A stretch of 64,000 bases of DNA from SZAS-79 sp964599095 (GCA_964599095.1 CAZREB010000005.1:248001-312000); one strand, 5' to 3'. Shown: positions 42,104-51,145, counted from the first letter of the stretch. Translations and numbers: made by a program. The notes: a model not told the origin generated them from the sequence alone.

Positions 42104-43084
42104 GTGAGGATCGCGACACGCAATTGGCCAGCCGCGTTTTCCCTGCTGTTCGGGGTAATGATGTCGGTTTCGGCGTGGGGGGACGAGTACCCGGGCAGGC
42201 CTGTCTCCCTGGTCATCCCCTATGGCGCCGGGGGCGCATTCGACATCACCGCGCGTCTCCTTGCATCCGTCTCGCAGAAGCACCTGGGGCAACAACTCGT
42301 TCCCACGCTCAAACCCGGTGGCGGCGCGACCATCGGGACTGCTTTCGTCGCTCGCGCCAAGCCCGACGGTTACACCCTCGTCTACGCAGCCAACAGTTCG
42401 CTCACCGTCGCGCCGCTTCTGGAAGACCCCGGGTACACCAAGGACGACTTCATCCCGGTCGCAAAGATCACGCACCTCACCTACGTGATCGCGGTCCGTG
42501 CGGACAAGCCCTGGAAGAACCTCGGCGAACTGCTCGCGCACGTGCGCAGCAATCCCAGGAATGTGGTCTTCGGAGCCACCGGAATCCCCGGCCTGAGCAC
42601 GATCGGGCATTCGATATTGCTGAAGACCGCCGGCATCTCCACCGCGCCGCCCATGGTCCCCTTCAAGGGTGTCGGAGAACAGGTGCTCTCGGTGCTCAAA
42701 GGCGATACCGACTACATGATCCAGATCTACCTGGGACTCCTCCCGCAGATTCGCTCGAAGGAGCTTCGCGTGCTTGCGGTGCTCGACGACGCACGCTCGC
42801 CCCTGATGCCGGACGTGCCCACGGCCAGGGAACTCGGGTTCAACATTTCGCTGAACATGTGGCTGAGCGTCCTCGCGCCAAAGGGGACTCCGGAACCCGT
42901 CATCGAGAAGTTGTCCGGCGCGATCGCGAAAATGGTCAAGGATCCCGAGTTCGTCGAAGCCATGGCCAAGATCGACGCGCCCATCCTGTACCAGGATCGC
43001 CGCACGTTCCAGGCCTTCTGGAACGAGGAATACAAGACGTACGGAAACCTGATCCAGCAGGAAGGCCTGCGCAAGAAGAAGTAG
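42104..43084 (+). CDS. tctC: Tripartite tricarboxylate transporter receptor (TctC)
   Basis: 326 residues from a GTG with AAGGAG seven bases upstream. Signal peptide to about AWG, then YPGRPVSLVIPYGAGGAFDI, PGGGATIGTAFV, DGYTLVYAA and MVPFKGVGEQVLSVLKG. It differs from the other six Bug proteins of the window in several blocks (LKPGGG for the usual ENRPG, PFKG for PYKG). It is the only receptor followed by membrane subunits: TctB starts 30 bases downstream. The transporter imports a carboxylate using an ion gradient; the divergent amidase suggests an amide or its acid. Confidence 0.9.
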   Translation: MRIATRNWPAAFSLLFGVMMSVSAWGDEYPGRPVSLVIPYGAGGAFDITARLLASVSQKHLGQQLVPTLKPGGGATIGTAFVARAKPDGYTLVYAANSSLTVAPLLEDPGYTKDDFIPVAKITHLTYVIAVRADKPWKNLGELLAHVRSNPRNVVFGATGIPGLSTIGHSILLKTAGISTAPPMVPFKGVGEQVLSVLKGDTDYMIQIYLGLLPQIRSKELRVLAVLDDARSPLMPDVPTARELGFNISLNMWLSVLAPKGTPEPVIEKLSGAIAKMVKDPEFVEAMAKIDAPILYQDRRTFQAFWNEEYKTYGNLIQQEGLRKKK

Positions 43085-43114
43085 CTGCGCGCCTGCGAAT
43101 CGGAGCCTGAATCC

Positions 43115-43567
43115 ATGCGGCGTTGGGATCGCATCGCCAGCGTCGTCCTCCTTGTCTGCGGAGGGCTCCTGGCGTTTGGCGCCCTCAAGCTGGACCGCGG
43201 CGACTTCAACCAGCCCGGCCCCGGCTTCCTGCCCTTGGGTGGGGCCGGCCTGCTGATTTTGCTGTCGCTGGCCTACGCGGTTTCGAGCTTCAGGCGCGCG
43301 CCGGACGGCGAAGAGAGTCCCTGGCCGAAACTGAACCGCGCCAGGCTGGTCGTCGTGATGACGAGCCTGGCCCTGTACTGTGCAGTGCTTGAAAGTGCGG
43401 GCTTCATCCTGTCCACGTTCGTCCTCATGGCGGTCCTCTTCGCGGTCGCCGACCCGGAAAGATGGGTCGCAGGGCTCGTGAAGGCGGCGTTGAGCACGGC
43501 GGTCGCATACGTAGTATTCGAGAAGCTCCTGATGGTGCAGTTCCCTGCCGGGCTTCTCGGCGCCTGA
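43115..43567 (+). CDS. tctB: Tripartite tricarboxylate transporter small membrane subunit (TctB)
   Basis: 150 residues with four hydrophobic spans (IASVVLLVCGGLLAFGALKL; FLPLGGAGLLILLSLAYAV; LVVVMTSLALYCAVLESAGF; STAVAYVVFEKLL). The PGPGFLPLGGAGLL segment is the typical TctB motif. It lies between tctC and tctA with short gaps. It is the smaller, poorly conserved inner-membrane partner of TctA. Confidence 0.9.
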   Translation: MRRWDRIASVVLLVCGGLLAFGALKLDRGDFNQPGPGFLPLGGAGLLILLSLAYAVSSFRRAPDGEESPWPKLNRARLVVVMTSLALYCAVLESAGFILSTFVLMAVLFAVADPERWVAGLVKAALSTAVAYVVFEKLLMVQFPAGLLGA

Positions 43568-43574
43568 TCGCGCG

Positions 43575-45077
43575 ATGGACCTGCTTCAGTACCTGCTCAG
43601 CGGATTTCAGGTCAGCCTCCAGCCGGTCAACCTCCTCTACTGTTTTCTCGGGGTGCTGCTCGGGACGCTGATCGGCGTGCTTCCCGGGGTGGGGCCGACG
43701 GCCGCGATCGCGCTCCTGCTGCCGATCACTTTCCATGTGCCCGCCGTCTCCACGATCATCCTGCTGGCCGGCATCTATTACGGCGCGATGTACGGCGGGT
43801 CGACGACCTCGATCCTGGTGAACATTCCCGGGGAAGCCGCCTCGGTCGTGACCTGCATCGACGGCTACCAGATGGCGCGCCAGGGCAGGGCCGGCCCCGC
43901 GCTGGGCATCGCGGCTTTCGGATCATTCATCGGCGGGACGCTCGGCCTGGTCGGACTGATGTTCGCTGCACCCGCGATGGCGCGATTTGCCCGTGAGTTC
44001 GGCGCGCCGGAATATACCGGCCTGGTCTGCCTGGGGCTGAGCCTGCTGGTCTACCTGGGCGGCGGGTCGATCACCAAGGCGCTGATCTCGGCGCTGATCG
44101 GGCTCGCCCTGAGTTTCGTCGGCCAGGACATGTTCACCGGCGAGGACCGGTTCACGCTGGGGATACGCGAACTCAAGGACGGAATCGGCCTGGTGCCGAT
44201 GTTCATGGGCCTGTTCGGGATCTCCGAAGTCCTCGTCAATATCGAGAAGACGATAGTCCGCGAAATATTCACCACCAGGATCGGCCAGTTGCTTCCTTCG
44301 CGGGAGGACTGGGCGCGGGCGTTGCCGGCAATGATCAGGGGAACCGGGATCGGCTTTGTGCTTGGCGTGATTCCGGGAGGATCGGCCGTCATCGCCTCGT
44401 TTGCTTCGTATGCGCTGGAGAAGAAGATCTCGAGGCATCCGGAGCAATTCGGCTCCGGTGCCGTCGAAGGCGTGGCGGGGCCGGAGACGGCCAACAACGC
44501 CGCCGCCACCGGCGCGTTCATACCGCTTTTCGGCCTCGGCATCCCGTCCAATGCCACGACGGCCATCCTGCTCGGAGCGCTGATGCTGCACGGGGTGCGG
44601 CCGGGCCCCATGATGATGGAACAGCATGCGGGCCTGTTCTGGGGAATCATCGCCAGCATGTACGTGGGCAACGTCATCCTGCTGGTCCTGAACCTCCCGC
44701 TGATCAGCCTGTGGGTGAAGATCCTGAAAGTGCCTTACAAGACCTTGTATCCCCTGATCCTGCTCTTCTGCATCATTGGCGCATACAGCGTCGAGGGCAG
44801 CGTCCTCGACATCGGGGTCATGCTTGCTTTCGGCGTGCTCGGCTATGTGCTCAGGAAAATGGGCTTCGAAGGGGCGCCGTTGGTGCTCGCATTCATCCTC
44901 GGGCCGATGCTGGAGAATTCATTGCGGCAATCCCTGATCATTTCGCATGGAAGCTTCCTGATCTTCGTGCAGCGCCCGATCGCTGCCGCCTGCCTGCTGG
45001 CCACCGTGATCCTGCTCCTTACCGCGCTCATCCCGTTTGTCCGCAAGAAGCGGGAGCTTCTTGTCGAAGAGTCTTAG
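43575..45077 (+). CDS. tctA: Tripartite tricarboxylate transporter large membrane subunit (TctA)
   Basis: 500 residues with about twelve spans. The family hallmark near the N terminus, GVLPGVGPTAAIALLLPITF, and the internal repeat GFVLGVIPGGSAVIASFASYALEKK are both present, as are YYGAMYGGSTTSILVNIPGE and FGLGIPSNATTAILLGALM. It is the ion-coupled transport subunit that works with TctB and the periplasmic receptor. It begins seven bases after tctB. It is the only TctA in the window and could in principle serve the orphan Bug receptors as well. Confidence 0.94.
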   Translation: MDLLQYLLSGFQVSLQPVNLLYCFLGVLLGTLIGVLPGVGPTAAIALLLPITFHVPAVSTIILLAGIYYGAMYGGSTTSILVNIPGEAASVVTCIDGYQMARQGRAGPALGIAAFGSFIGGTLGLVGLMFAAPAMARFAREFGAPEYTGLVCLGLSLLVYLGGGSITKALISALIGLALSFVGQDMFTGEDRFTLGIRELKDGIGLVPMFMGLFGISEVLVNIEKTIVREIFTTRIGQLLPSREDWARALPAMIRGTGIGFVLGVIPGGSAVIASFASYALEKKISRHPEQFGSGAVEGVAGPETANNAAATGAFIPLFGLGIPSNATTAILLGALMLHGVRPGPMMMEQHAGLFWGIIASMYVGNVILLVLNLPLISLWVKILKVPYKTLYPLILLFCIIGAYSVEGSVLDIGVMLAFGVLGYVLRKMGFEGAPLVLAFILGPMLENSLRQSLIISHGSFLIFVQRPIAAACLLATVILLLTALIPFVRKKRELLVEES

Positions 45078-45160
45078 CCTTACGTCCTGAAGCTGCCGTC
45101 CCGGCATCCGCGGCCCGATCGTGTAGTGTTCGGATTTCGACCGCACCGGAAGGACTGACC

Positions 45161-46198
45161 ATGCCCCAATTGCGCCTCGGCCTCACCTACGGCTACTCCC
45201 GCGGGACGATGACGATCGACCGCGACCTGATCCTCGAGGCCGAGCGCCTCGGCTTCTATTCGGTGTGGACCGCAGAGGCCTACGGGTCGGACGCGGTGTC
45301 GCCGCTTGCGTACATCGCCGCATTCACCACGAAGATCAGGCTGGGCACCGCGATCATCCAGATGCCGGCGCGCACGCCGGCGGCGACTGCGATGGCGGCA
45401 ATGACGATCGACTCCCTCTCCGGCGGCCGTTTCATCCTGGGGTTGGGACCGTCGGGCCCGCAGGTGGTCGAAGGCTGGTATGGCGTGCCCTACGGCAAGC
45501 CGCTTACCCGCACGCGTGAGTACGTCTCGATCATCCGGACCATCCTCGCGCGCGAGACGCCGCTCGACTTCAAGGGCGAGATCTACGAAATCCCCTATCG
45601 CGGCCCCAAGGCTACCGGCCTGGGCAAGCCGCTGAAGAGCATCCTGCACGCGCGCAAGGACATGGAGATCTACACCGCCTCCATCGGCGCGGCCGGCATC
45701 GAATGCAGCGCGGAGGTGGCCGACGGCCTGATCCCGGTGTGGATGAACCCGGAGCGCTTCGACCTGCTCGCCCCGCATCTCGAGGCCGGGTTCAGGAAAG
45801 CCGGCGGCGGCAAGAGCCTGGCGAATTTCGACGTTGCTCCCTTCGTGACCTGCGTGGTCGGCGACGACCTCGAGAAATGCCGCAAGCCGATCAAGGAGAA
45901 CCTCGCCCTCTACATCGGCGGCATGGGCGCGCGCGGCAAGAATTTCTACAACGACTACGCCAAGCGGCTCGGTTACGAGGAAGCCGCAGTGAAGATCCAG
46001 GACCTGTTCCTCGCCGGCAAGAAGGCCGAGGCCGAGGCGGCCGTGCCGGACAAGCTGGTCGACGACGTGGCGCTGGTCGGCGACAAGGCGCGGATCCGCG
46101 ACCGGCTGGAAGCCTGGAAGGCCTCGCCCGTCCGGACGCTGCTGATCGGCACGAAGCAGCCGGAGGCGCTGCGGGTGCTTGCGGAGCTCGCACTGTAG
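45161..46198 (+). CDS. Luciferase-like (LLM) flavin-dependent oxidoreductase
   Basis: 345 residues with an AGGA seven bases before the ATG. The TIM-barrel of bacterial luciferase relatives is evident: ILEAERLGFYSVWTAEAYG, IRLGTAIIQMPARTPAATAM, the SGGRFILGLGPSGPQVVEGWYG motif and the C-terminal DRLEAWKASPVRTLLIG. The pattern is closest to F420-dependent-like members, though in proteobacteria FMN is equally possible. It follows tctA by 83 bases and may belong to the same operon, oxidising or reducing the imported compound. Confidence 0.85.
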   Translation: MPQLRLGLTYGYSRGTMTIDRDLILEAERLGFYSVWTAEAYGSDAVSPLAYIAAFTTKIRLGTAIIQMPARTPAATAMAAMTIDSLSGGRFILGLGPSGPQVVEGWYGVPYGKPLTRTREYVSIIRTILARETPLDFKGEIYEIPYRGPKATGLGKPLKSILHARKDMEIYTASIGAAGIECSAEVADGLIPVWMNPERFDLLAPHLEAGFRKAGGGKSLANFDVAPFVTCVVGDDLEKCRKPIKENLALYIGGMGARGKNFYNDYAKRLGYEEAAVKIQDLFLAGKKAEAEAAVPDKLVDDVALVGDKARIRDRLEAWKASPVRTLLIGTKQPEALRVLAELAL

Positions 46199-46293
46199 CG
46201 GGTCCGGTCGCCACGAATGTCAGGAAGTTCCCCGGAGACTCAATAGCGGCGCGGGGCTCAGGCCGGATATGTCAGTAGTGGAGTGGTTCCCGG

Positions 46294-47268
46294 CTACTGC
46301 AGGCTCGGCTTCTTCAGGAGGTCGCCGCGGTCGACCGACCTGACCATGACGCGCACCGGGTTGCCCGCGCGCACCAGGGTAAGAGGGACCTCGACGCCGG
46401 CCGGGCCGAGACGCCAGATCGAGCGGAACAGCCCCGCAAGGCCGGTCGCCCGCTCGTCGCCCACGCCGAGCACCACGTCCCCGACGCGGATCCCGGCGCG
46501 CTCGGCCGGACCGCCGGGCACCACGAAGCCGACCACCATCCGGCCCTGCTGCTCCTGCGTGTAGAGGCCGAGCCACGGACGCGGCGGATGCGGGCTGCGG
46601 CCGGTCTTCAGCATCGAATCGAGGATCGGGTTCAGCAGGTCGATGGGCACGAACATGTTCACGTGGATCGACTTCCCTTCGACCTCCTCCTCGACCAGCA
46701 GCGAGCCGATGCCGACCAGGTCGCCCTGCGCATCGAGCAGCGCGGCGCCGCCCCACTGCGGATGGGCCGGGGCGGTGAAGATCGCTTCGTCGAGCACGTA
46801 TTCCCAATAGCCGGCGAACTCGCGTTTGTCGACCAGGCGCGTCTTGAGCGCGTGTGCGAGGCCGCCATGGCCGATCACGAACGCCGAGTCGCCGACTTTC
46901 ACGTCCGACGCCAGCCCGCGTGAAAGGTAAGGCGCGTCGAGCTTGCCCAGCGGGTGGATCAACCCGAACCCGGTCGCCTGGTCGTACGCGAGCGGGTACC
47001 CGCCGACGACCGCGCCGCGATTGGTCGTCAGCCAGACCTGGGTGGCCTCGGTGATCAGGTATCCGATCGTGAGCACCAGGCCGGTTTCGGCAATTGCCAC
47101 GCCGTAGCCGCTGCGCTCGGTGCCGAGCACGTCGGCGGTGAAGGCGTCTTCAGGGATTTCGGCGCGCACCAGCACGACCGCGTCGAGCGCGCGGGCCAGG
47201 TCGAACTGGGTTTCGGCGGCCTTCGGCTGCAGGGCCTCGGGAAAGGCCCATTGTCGCGATTGGGTCAT
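46294..47268 (-). CDS. HtrA-like trypsin-fold and PDZ protein lacking the catalytic triad
   Basis: 324 residues from ATG 47268, without a signal peptide. Residues about 25-210 follow the HtrA protease domain (SGYGVAIAETGLVLTIGYLI; GDSAFVIGHGG; GGAALLDAQGDLVGIGSLL) and residues about 225-320 form a PDZ domain (PWLGLYTQ; GPAERAGIRVGDVVLGVGDE). All three catalytic positions are changed. The TNxHV histidine aligns with Tyr70, the aspartate with Gly100, and GNSGG with PQWGG, so the serine becomes Trp172. It is therefore probably a peptide-binding or scaffold protein, not a protease. Confidence 0.78.
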   Translation of the reverse strand: MTQSRQWAFPEALQPKAAETQFDLARALDAVVLVRAEIPEDAFTADVLGTERSGYGVAIAETGLVLTIGYLITEATQVWLTTNRGAVVGGYPLAYDQATGFGLIHPLGKLDAPYLSRGLASDVKVGDSAFVIGHGGLAHALKTRLVDKREFAGYWEYVLDEAIFTAPAHPQWGGAALLDAQGDLVGIGSLLVEEEVEGKSIHVNMFVPIDLLNPILDSMLKTGRSPHPPRPWLGLYTQEQQGRMVVGFVVPGGPAERAGIRVGDVVLGVGDERATGLAGLFRSIWRLGPAGVEVPLTLVRAGNPVRVMVRSVDRGDLLKKPSLQ

Positions 47269-47278
47269 GGCCGCAATT

Positions 47279-47307
47279 TTGACACGGCCAAGCACTCTTT
47301 TTATCGC
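47279..47307 (+). promoter_or_regulatory. Possible promoter of the epoxide hydrolase gene
   Basis: A perfect -35 TTGACA at 47279-47284 and, after 17 bases, a weak -10 TATCGC at 47302-47307, about 80 bases before the ATG. The -35 match and ideal spacing support it; the -10 is poor. Confidence 0.4.
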
Positions 47308-47385
47308 ACCCGCCCAAAGGGCTTCGCGACGATCGGTTTGCTAGAGTGCCGGTACAGTCGCAACCCGATCCTGCGGGAGCCCCGG

Positions 47386-48486
47386 ATGCCGCCAAAGACC
47401 TTTCGCCTTTCCGTGCCAGACGCAGCCCTCGCAGACCTGCGCGAACGCCTCGCCCGCACTCGCTGGCCCGACGAGCCGCCGCTGGAACCCTGGTCCACCG
47501 GCACGAGCGTTGCCTATCTGCGCGATCTCGCCGAGTACTGGCGCGACGGTTTCGATTGGCGCGGCCAGGAGGCGAAGCTGAATGCGCTTCCACAGTACAC
47601 GATGGCGATCGACGGCATCGAGCTGCACTTCATCCATCTCCCGGGCGATCGCCCGGACGCGCTGCCGCTCCTGATTTCGCACGGTTGGCCGGGATCGGTG
47701 TTCGAGTTCATGCGGCTCATCCCCTTGCTGAGGGGCCGATTCTCGCTGGTGCTGCCGTCGCTGCCGGGATACACGCTCTCATTCAAGCCCGGGCAGCGGC
47801 GCTTCGCGATCGAGGATATCGCCGACCTCTACGCGAAACTGATGGGCGAACTCGGGTACGCGCGCTTCGGTGCGCAGGGCGGCGACTGGGGCGCATTCGT
47901 CGCCTCGTGCCTGGGGCACCGCCACCCGGAAAGGGTCGCCGGCATCCACATCAACCTGCTTGGCGTGCGGCGCGAGCCGGACCTCGCGCATGAATACCCG
48001 GAGTACCACGCGCAGCTCGCGCATTTCCTGCGCGAGGAAACCGGGTACCAGGCGATCCAGGGCACCAAGCCGCAGACGCTGGCTTTCGCGCTCACCGACT
48101 CTCCGGTCGGGCTGGCCGCATGGGTGGCCGAGAAATTCCGGAGCTGGACCGACTGCGGCGGCACAATCGAAAACGCGGTGTCCCGCGACGCCATGCTCGC
48201 CAACATCGCGCTCTACTGGTTCACCGGCGCGATCGGGTCTTCGTTCTGGCCCTACTTCGCGCGCATGCACGGGCCGTGGCCGATTCCCGCGGGCGAAAAG
48301 GTCACGGTGCCGACCGGGTATGTCGAATTCCCGAAAGAGATCCTGCGGCCCCCGCGCGGCCTGGCGGAAAAGACCTATTCGAACATTCGCCGCTGGACGG
48401 TCGAGTCGAAAGGCGGGCATTTCGCGGCAATGGAGCAACCGGAGGTGCTGGCGCGCGAGGTGCGCGCGTTCTTCGACGCCCTCTGA
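47386..48486 (+). CDS. Epoxide hydrolase (alpha/beta-hydrolase with EHN domain)
   Basis: 366 residues. The N-terminal EHN region (DLRERLARTRWPDEPP and YWRDGFDWRGQEAKLN) precedes an alpha/beta-hydrolase core with HGWPGS (oxyanion HGxP), nucleophile aspartate in QGGDWGAFV and the base histidine in KGGHFAAMEQPE. This is the microsomal/juvenile-hormone epoxide hydrolase type, converting epoxides to diols through an alkyl-enzyme ester. It is divergent from the HtrA-like gene and converges on the PhyH gene. A monooxygenase nearby could in principle produce epoxides, but no direct link is shown. Confidence 0.9.
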   Translation: MPPKTFRLSVPDAALADLRERLARTRWPDEPPLEPWSTGTSVAYLRDLAEYWRDGFDWRGQEAKLNALPQYTMAIDGIELHFIHLPGDRPDALPLLISHGWPGSVFEFMRLIPLLRGRFSLVLPSLPGYTLSFKPGQRRFAIEDIADLYAKLMGELGYARFGAQGGDWGAFVASCLGHRHPERVAGIHINLLGVRREPDLAHEYPEYHAQLAHFLREETGYQAIQGTKPQTLAFALTDSPVGLAAWVAEKFRSWTDCGGTIENAVSRDAMLANIALYWFTGAIGSSFWPYFARMHGPWPIPAGEKVTVPTGYVEFPKEILRPPRGLAEKTYSNIRRWTVESKGGHFAAMEQPEVLAREVRAFFDAL

Positions 48487-48510
48487 CGCGGGCCCATCCC
48501 GGGCCGATCC

Positions 48511-49446
48511 TCACTTCTCGTCGAAGTTGCCCTCGTACCGGTTGTGGAAGAACCGGGGCCGCACCTGGTCGATGACCTTGTACCGGCCGAAACTCAGCGT
48601 CTTGTAGGACGCCCTTGATTCGAACTTCCCGGGAGGACCGAAGAACCTGTCCGGACCGAAGATCGGAACGCCTTCCGGGATGTAGTGGAAGACCATGCTG
48701 CGGCGGGAAAGGCCGGGGTAGAGGATCGGCGCGCCGCCGTGCGGGAGCTCAGGGTGCCAGATGAGCGTATCGCCCTTCTTCGGGTAGTACTCGACCAGTT
48801 CCAGGTTGTTGCTGCGGCACTCCTGGATGATCGTCTCGAAATAGGTCTTGTCGTTCACCGCCGGGTTCCCGACGAGTTCGGCATCGCGGGCCACCTTGTG
48901 CCCGTTCCGGTAATACGACAGTGCGCCGGATCCGGGCACGACGTCCTCGAACGCGGTCCAGACCCCGAAGTAATGGTTCAGCGGATTGGTGAAGAAGGCA
49001 GGAGTGTCCCGGTGGACCGACTGCGTCGAGCCCTTGTCGAAGAAGAGCGAGCCGACGACCACCAGCGGCTTGCCGAAGGCGGCCTCGACGATCCTGACGA
49101 CTGCCGGGTGAAACGCAACGCGCCGCGCGGCTTCGGACACCAAATGCAGGCATGCAAGCCTTTCGTAGAGCGAGTGCTCGTCCTTGTATTCGCTCGACTC
49201 CGGCGTATCGGCGCAGAACCGGCGGAAGTCGCGGACCACCTCGTCGCAAAGTTCGGCCGGCACGTTGCCCTTGAGGATTGCGACGCCGTTCGTGCGCAGA
49301 TCCTCGAGGCTGGCCTTGGTGGACGCATCCAGCGTCGACCCCGCAAGGCGCGAACCGTCGCCCTGGAGGAACCACATCTCCTCCTTTTGCAGATCGCCCT
49401 TGCCGCCGAAGCTTTCATCCCAGACCCGTCGCAGCAGCCTCTTCAC
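48511..49446 (-). CDS. PhyH-family (phytanoyl-CoA dioxygenase-like) dioxygenase
   Basis: 311 residues from a GTG preceded by GGAGG; an ATG 12 bases earlier is in frame but has no ribosome-binding site. The double-stranded beta-helix iron site is visible as HxD in QSVHRDTPAFF and the distal histidine in ELPHGGAPIL; the ARG-like 2-oxoglutarate contact may be in LSRRSMVFHY. Family members hydroxylate small organic acids, acyl chains or natural-product intermediates. It lies about 65 bases after the monooxygenase gene on the same strand, so the two oxidative enzymes may be cotranscribed. Confidence 0.82.
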   Translation of the reverse strand: MKRLLRRVWDESFGGKGDLQKEEMWFLQGDGSRLAGSTLDASTKASLEDLRTNGVAILKGNVPAELCDEVVRDFRRFCADTPESSEYKDEHSLYERLACLHLVSEAARRVAFHPAVVRIVEAAFGKPLVVVGSLFFDKGSTQSVHRDTPAFFTNPLNHYFGVWTAFEDVVPGSGALSYYRNGHKVARDAELVGNPAVNDKTYFETIIQECRSNNLELVEYYPKKGDTLIWHPELPHGGAPILYPGLSRRSMVFHYIPEGVPIFGPDRFFGPPGKFESRASYKTLSFGRYKVIDQVRPRFFHNRYEGNFDEK

Positions 49447-49510
49447 GGTGCCCTCCATTCGAAAATTCGGCCAAGGGTAGCGTGAATCGGGATGGGGCGA
49501 GCAAGCCGGT

Positions 49511-51016
49511 TCACGAATACCCGAAAGCCGCGTCGTCCAGGTCGATCTTCGGGAATTCGTCCTTTTCGGCCCAGTAGTTCTGCGTGTGCGCCCATTCGGG
49601 CCTGTCGCCGCGCTTGGGCAGCAGGTGCATGCCACGCATCATGTAGCCGGGATTGAAGTCTTCCGGGTCGATCCATGGCAGCAGCGGCATGTCCTTGTCC
49701 TGCGGGCGCAACCGGGTGACCACGCGCCTGGCGCCCTTGGCCTCCATATGCGCAAGCAGCCGGCAGACGAAATCAGCCACGATGTCCACGCGCAGCGTCC
49801 AGCTCGCGCGGAAATACCCGAACACCCAAACGAGGTTCGGCACACCCGTGAACATCATGCCCCGGTACGTCACCGTATCGCCGAGGAGGAGCGGCTTGCC
49901 GTCGATCGTCATCTCGATGTCGCCGAACACGCACAGGTCGAAGCCGGTCGCCGTCACGATGATGTCGGCCTCGAGCAGGCGCCCCGACTTGAGCAGGATC
50001 CCCTTGGCCGTGAAGCGCTCGATCTCGCCGGTCACCACCGAGGCCTTGCCTTCGGCGATGCCCTTGAACATGTCGCCGTCCGGCACGAACGCGAGGCGCT
50101 GCCGCCAGGGCCGGTATTTCGGCGTGAAGTGGGTGTCGACATCGTAGTCCGGCCCGACGTGGCTGCGCACGGCGCCCAGCAGGTCCTTCTTGACGCCTTC
50201 GGGGTCGGCAACGCAGCGCCTGGTGAATGCATCCTGCTCGTAGAGGATCTTGCGGCGCACGATCTCGTGGATCCACGACTCGTCCACCTGCAGCCTGCGC
50301 AATTCATCGGCGATCTCGATCGCATTGCGGCCGATGCGGAAATAGGTCGGCGAGCGCTGGAGCATCGTGATGTGCGCGCAACTCGGCGCCATCGCGGGAA
50401 GCACGGTCGCGGCGGTAGCGCCGGATCCGATGACGACGACCCGCTTGCCGGCGTAGTCCAGGTCTTCGGGCCAGTTCTGCGGATGGACGATCGGGCCCTT
50501 GAACTCGCCCATGCCTTCCCACTCCGGCATATGGCCCTTGGAGTGGCGGTAGTACCCTTGGCACATCCAAAGGAAATTGGCCGTGAACCGGCATTGCTCA
50601 CCTGTGTCGGTGCGCGTCGCTTCCACGGTCCAGGCGTTGTCGCGGCTCGACCACGCCGCGCGGTCGATACGATGGCGGTAACGGATGTGCAGGCCGAGAT
50701 CGTTCTCGTCGACGACCTCCTTCATGTACTTCAGGATCTCCGCCGCGGTCGCAATCGGCGCCCCGACCCACGGCTTGAAGCTGTAGCCGTACGTGTAGAG
50801 GTCGCTGTCGGACCGGATCCCCGGAAACTTGTGCGTGACCCATGTGCCGCCGAAGGTGTCCTTGGACTCGAGCACCACGAAGGATTTGCCCGGGCACTGG
50901 CGCGCGAGTTGGTACGCGCTGCCGATCCCGGAAATGCCCGCACCCACCACCAGGACGTCGAAGTGCTCGACTCGTGCCGCCCCTTGAACTGTGCGAGCGT
51001 CAGTTGCGGTGTTCAT
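49511..51016 (-). CDS. Flavin-containing Baeyer-Villiger-type monooxygenase
   Basis: 501 residues. FAD motif GAGISGIG at 25-32, the Baeyer-Villiger fingerprint FxGxxxHxxxWP fully matched at 172-183 (FKGPIVHPQNWP), NADPH motif GSGATAATV near 197, and the FGGTWVTHKFPGIRSDSD segment shared with EthA-like enzymes. These insert oxygen next to a ketone or oxidise sulfur/nitrogen. It is cytoplasmic. The start is ATG 51016. It is the upstream partner of the PhyH gene and is divergent from the CBS-domain gene. Confidence 0.9.
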   Translation of the reverse strand: MNTATDARTVQGAARVEHFDVLVVGAGISGIGSAYQLARQCPGKSFVVLESKDTFGGTWVTHKFPGIRSDSDLYTYGYSFKPWVGAPIATAAEILKYMKEVVDENDLGLHIRYRHRIDRAAWSSRDNAWTVEATRTDTGEQCRFTANFLWMCQGYYRHSKGHMPEWEGMGEFKGPIVHPQNWPEDLDYAGKRVVVIGSGATAATVLPAMAPSCAHITMLQRSPTYFRIGRNAIEIADELRRLQVDESWIHEIVRRKILYEQDAFTRRCVADPEGVKKDLLGAVRSHVGPDYDVDTHFTPKYRPWRQRLAFVPDGDMFKGIAEGKASVVTGEIERFTAKGILLKSGRLLEADIIVTATGFDLCVFGDIEMTIDGKPLLLGDTVTYRGMMFTGVPNLVWVFGYFRASWTLRVDIVADFVCRLLAHMEAKGARRVVTRLRPQDKDMPLLPWIDPEDFNPGYMMRGMHLLPKRGDRPEWAHTQNYWAEKDEFPKIDLDDAAFGYS

Positions 51017-51131
51017 AGTCGGGGAGTTGGGTTCCGGAAAAGGTCAATCGTTTGCATGCCCGCGACTTTAGCATTCCGATAAGGCGCGCCGGTATGCCGA
51101 CCGCGGCAATTCCGGGCAATCGGAAGGCAAA

Positions 51132-51145
51132 TTGACCTGCGTCAA
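51132..51145. promoter_or_regulatory. FNR/ANR-type binding site
   Basis: TTGAC-CTGC-GTCAA matches the TTGAT-N4-ATCAA consensus with symmetrical changes at one position per half. It is 50 bases before the start of the CBS-domain gene, a suitable distance for activation at about -41.5, and 116 bases before the divergent monooxygenase start. Confidence 0.6.
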
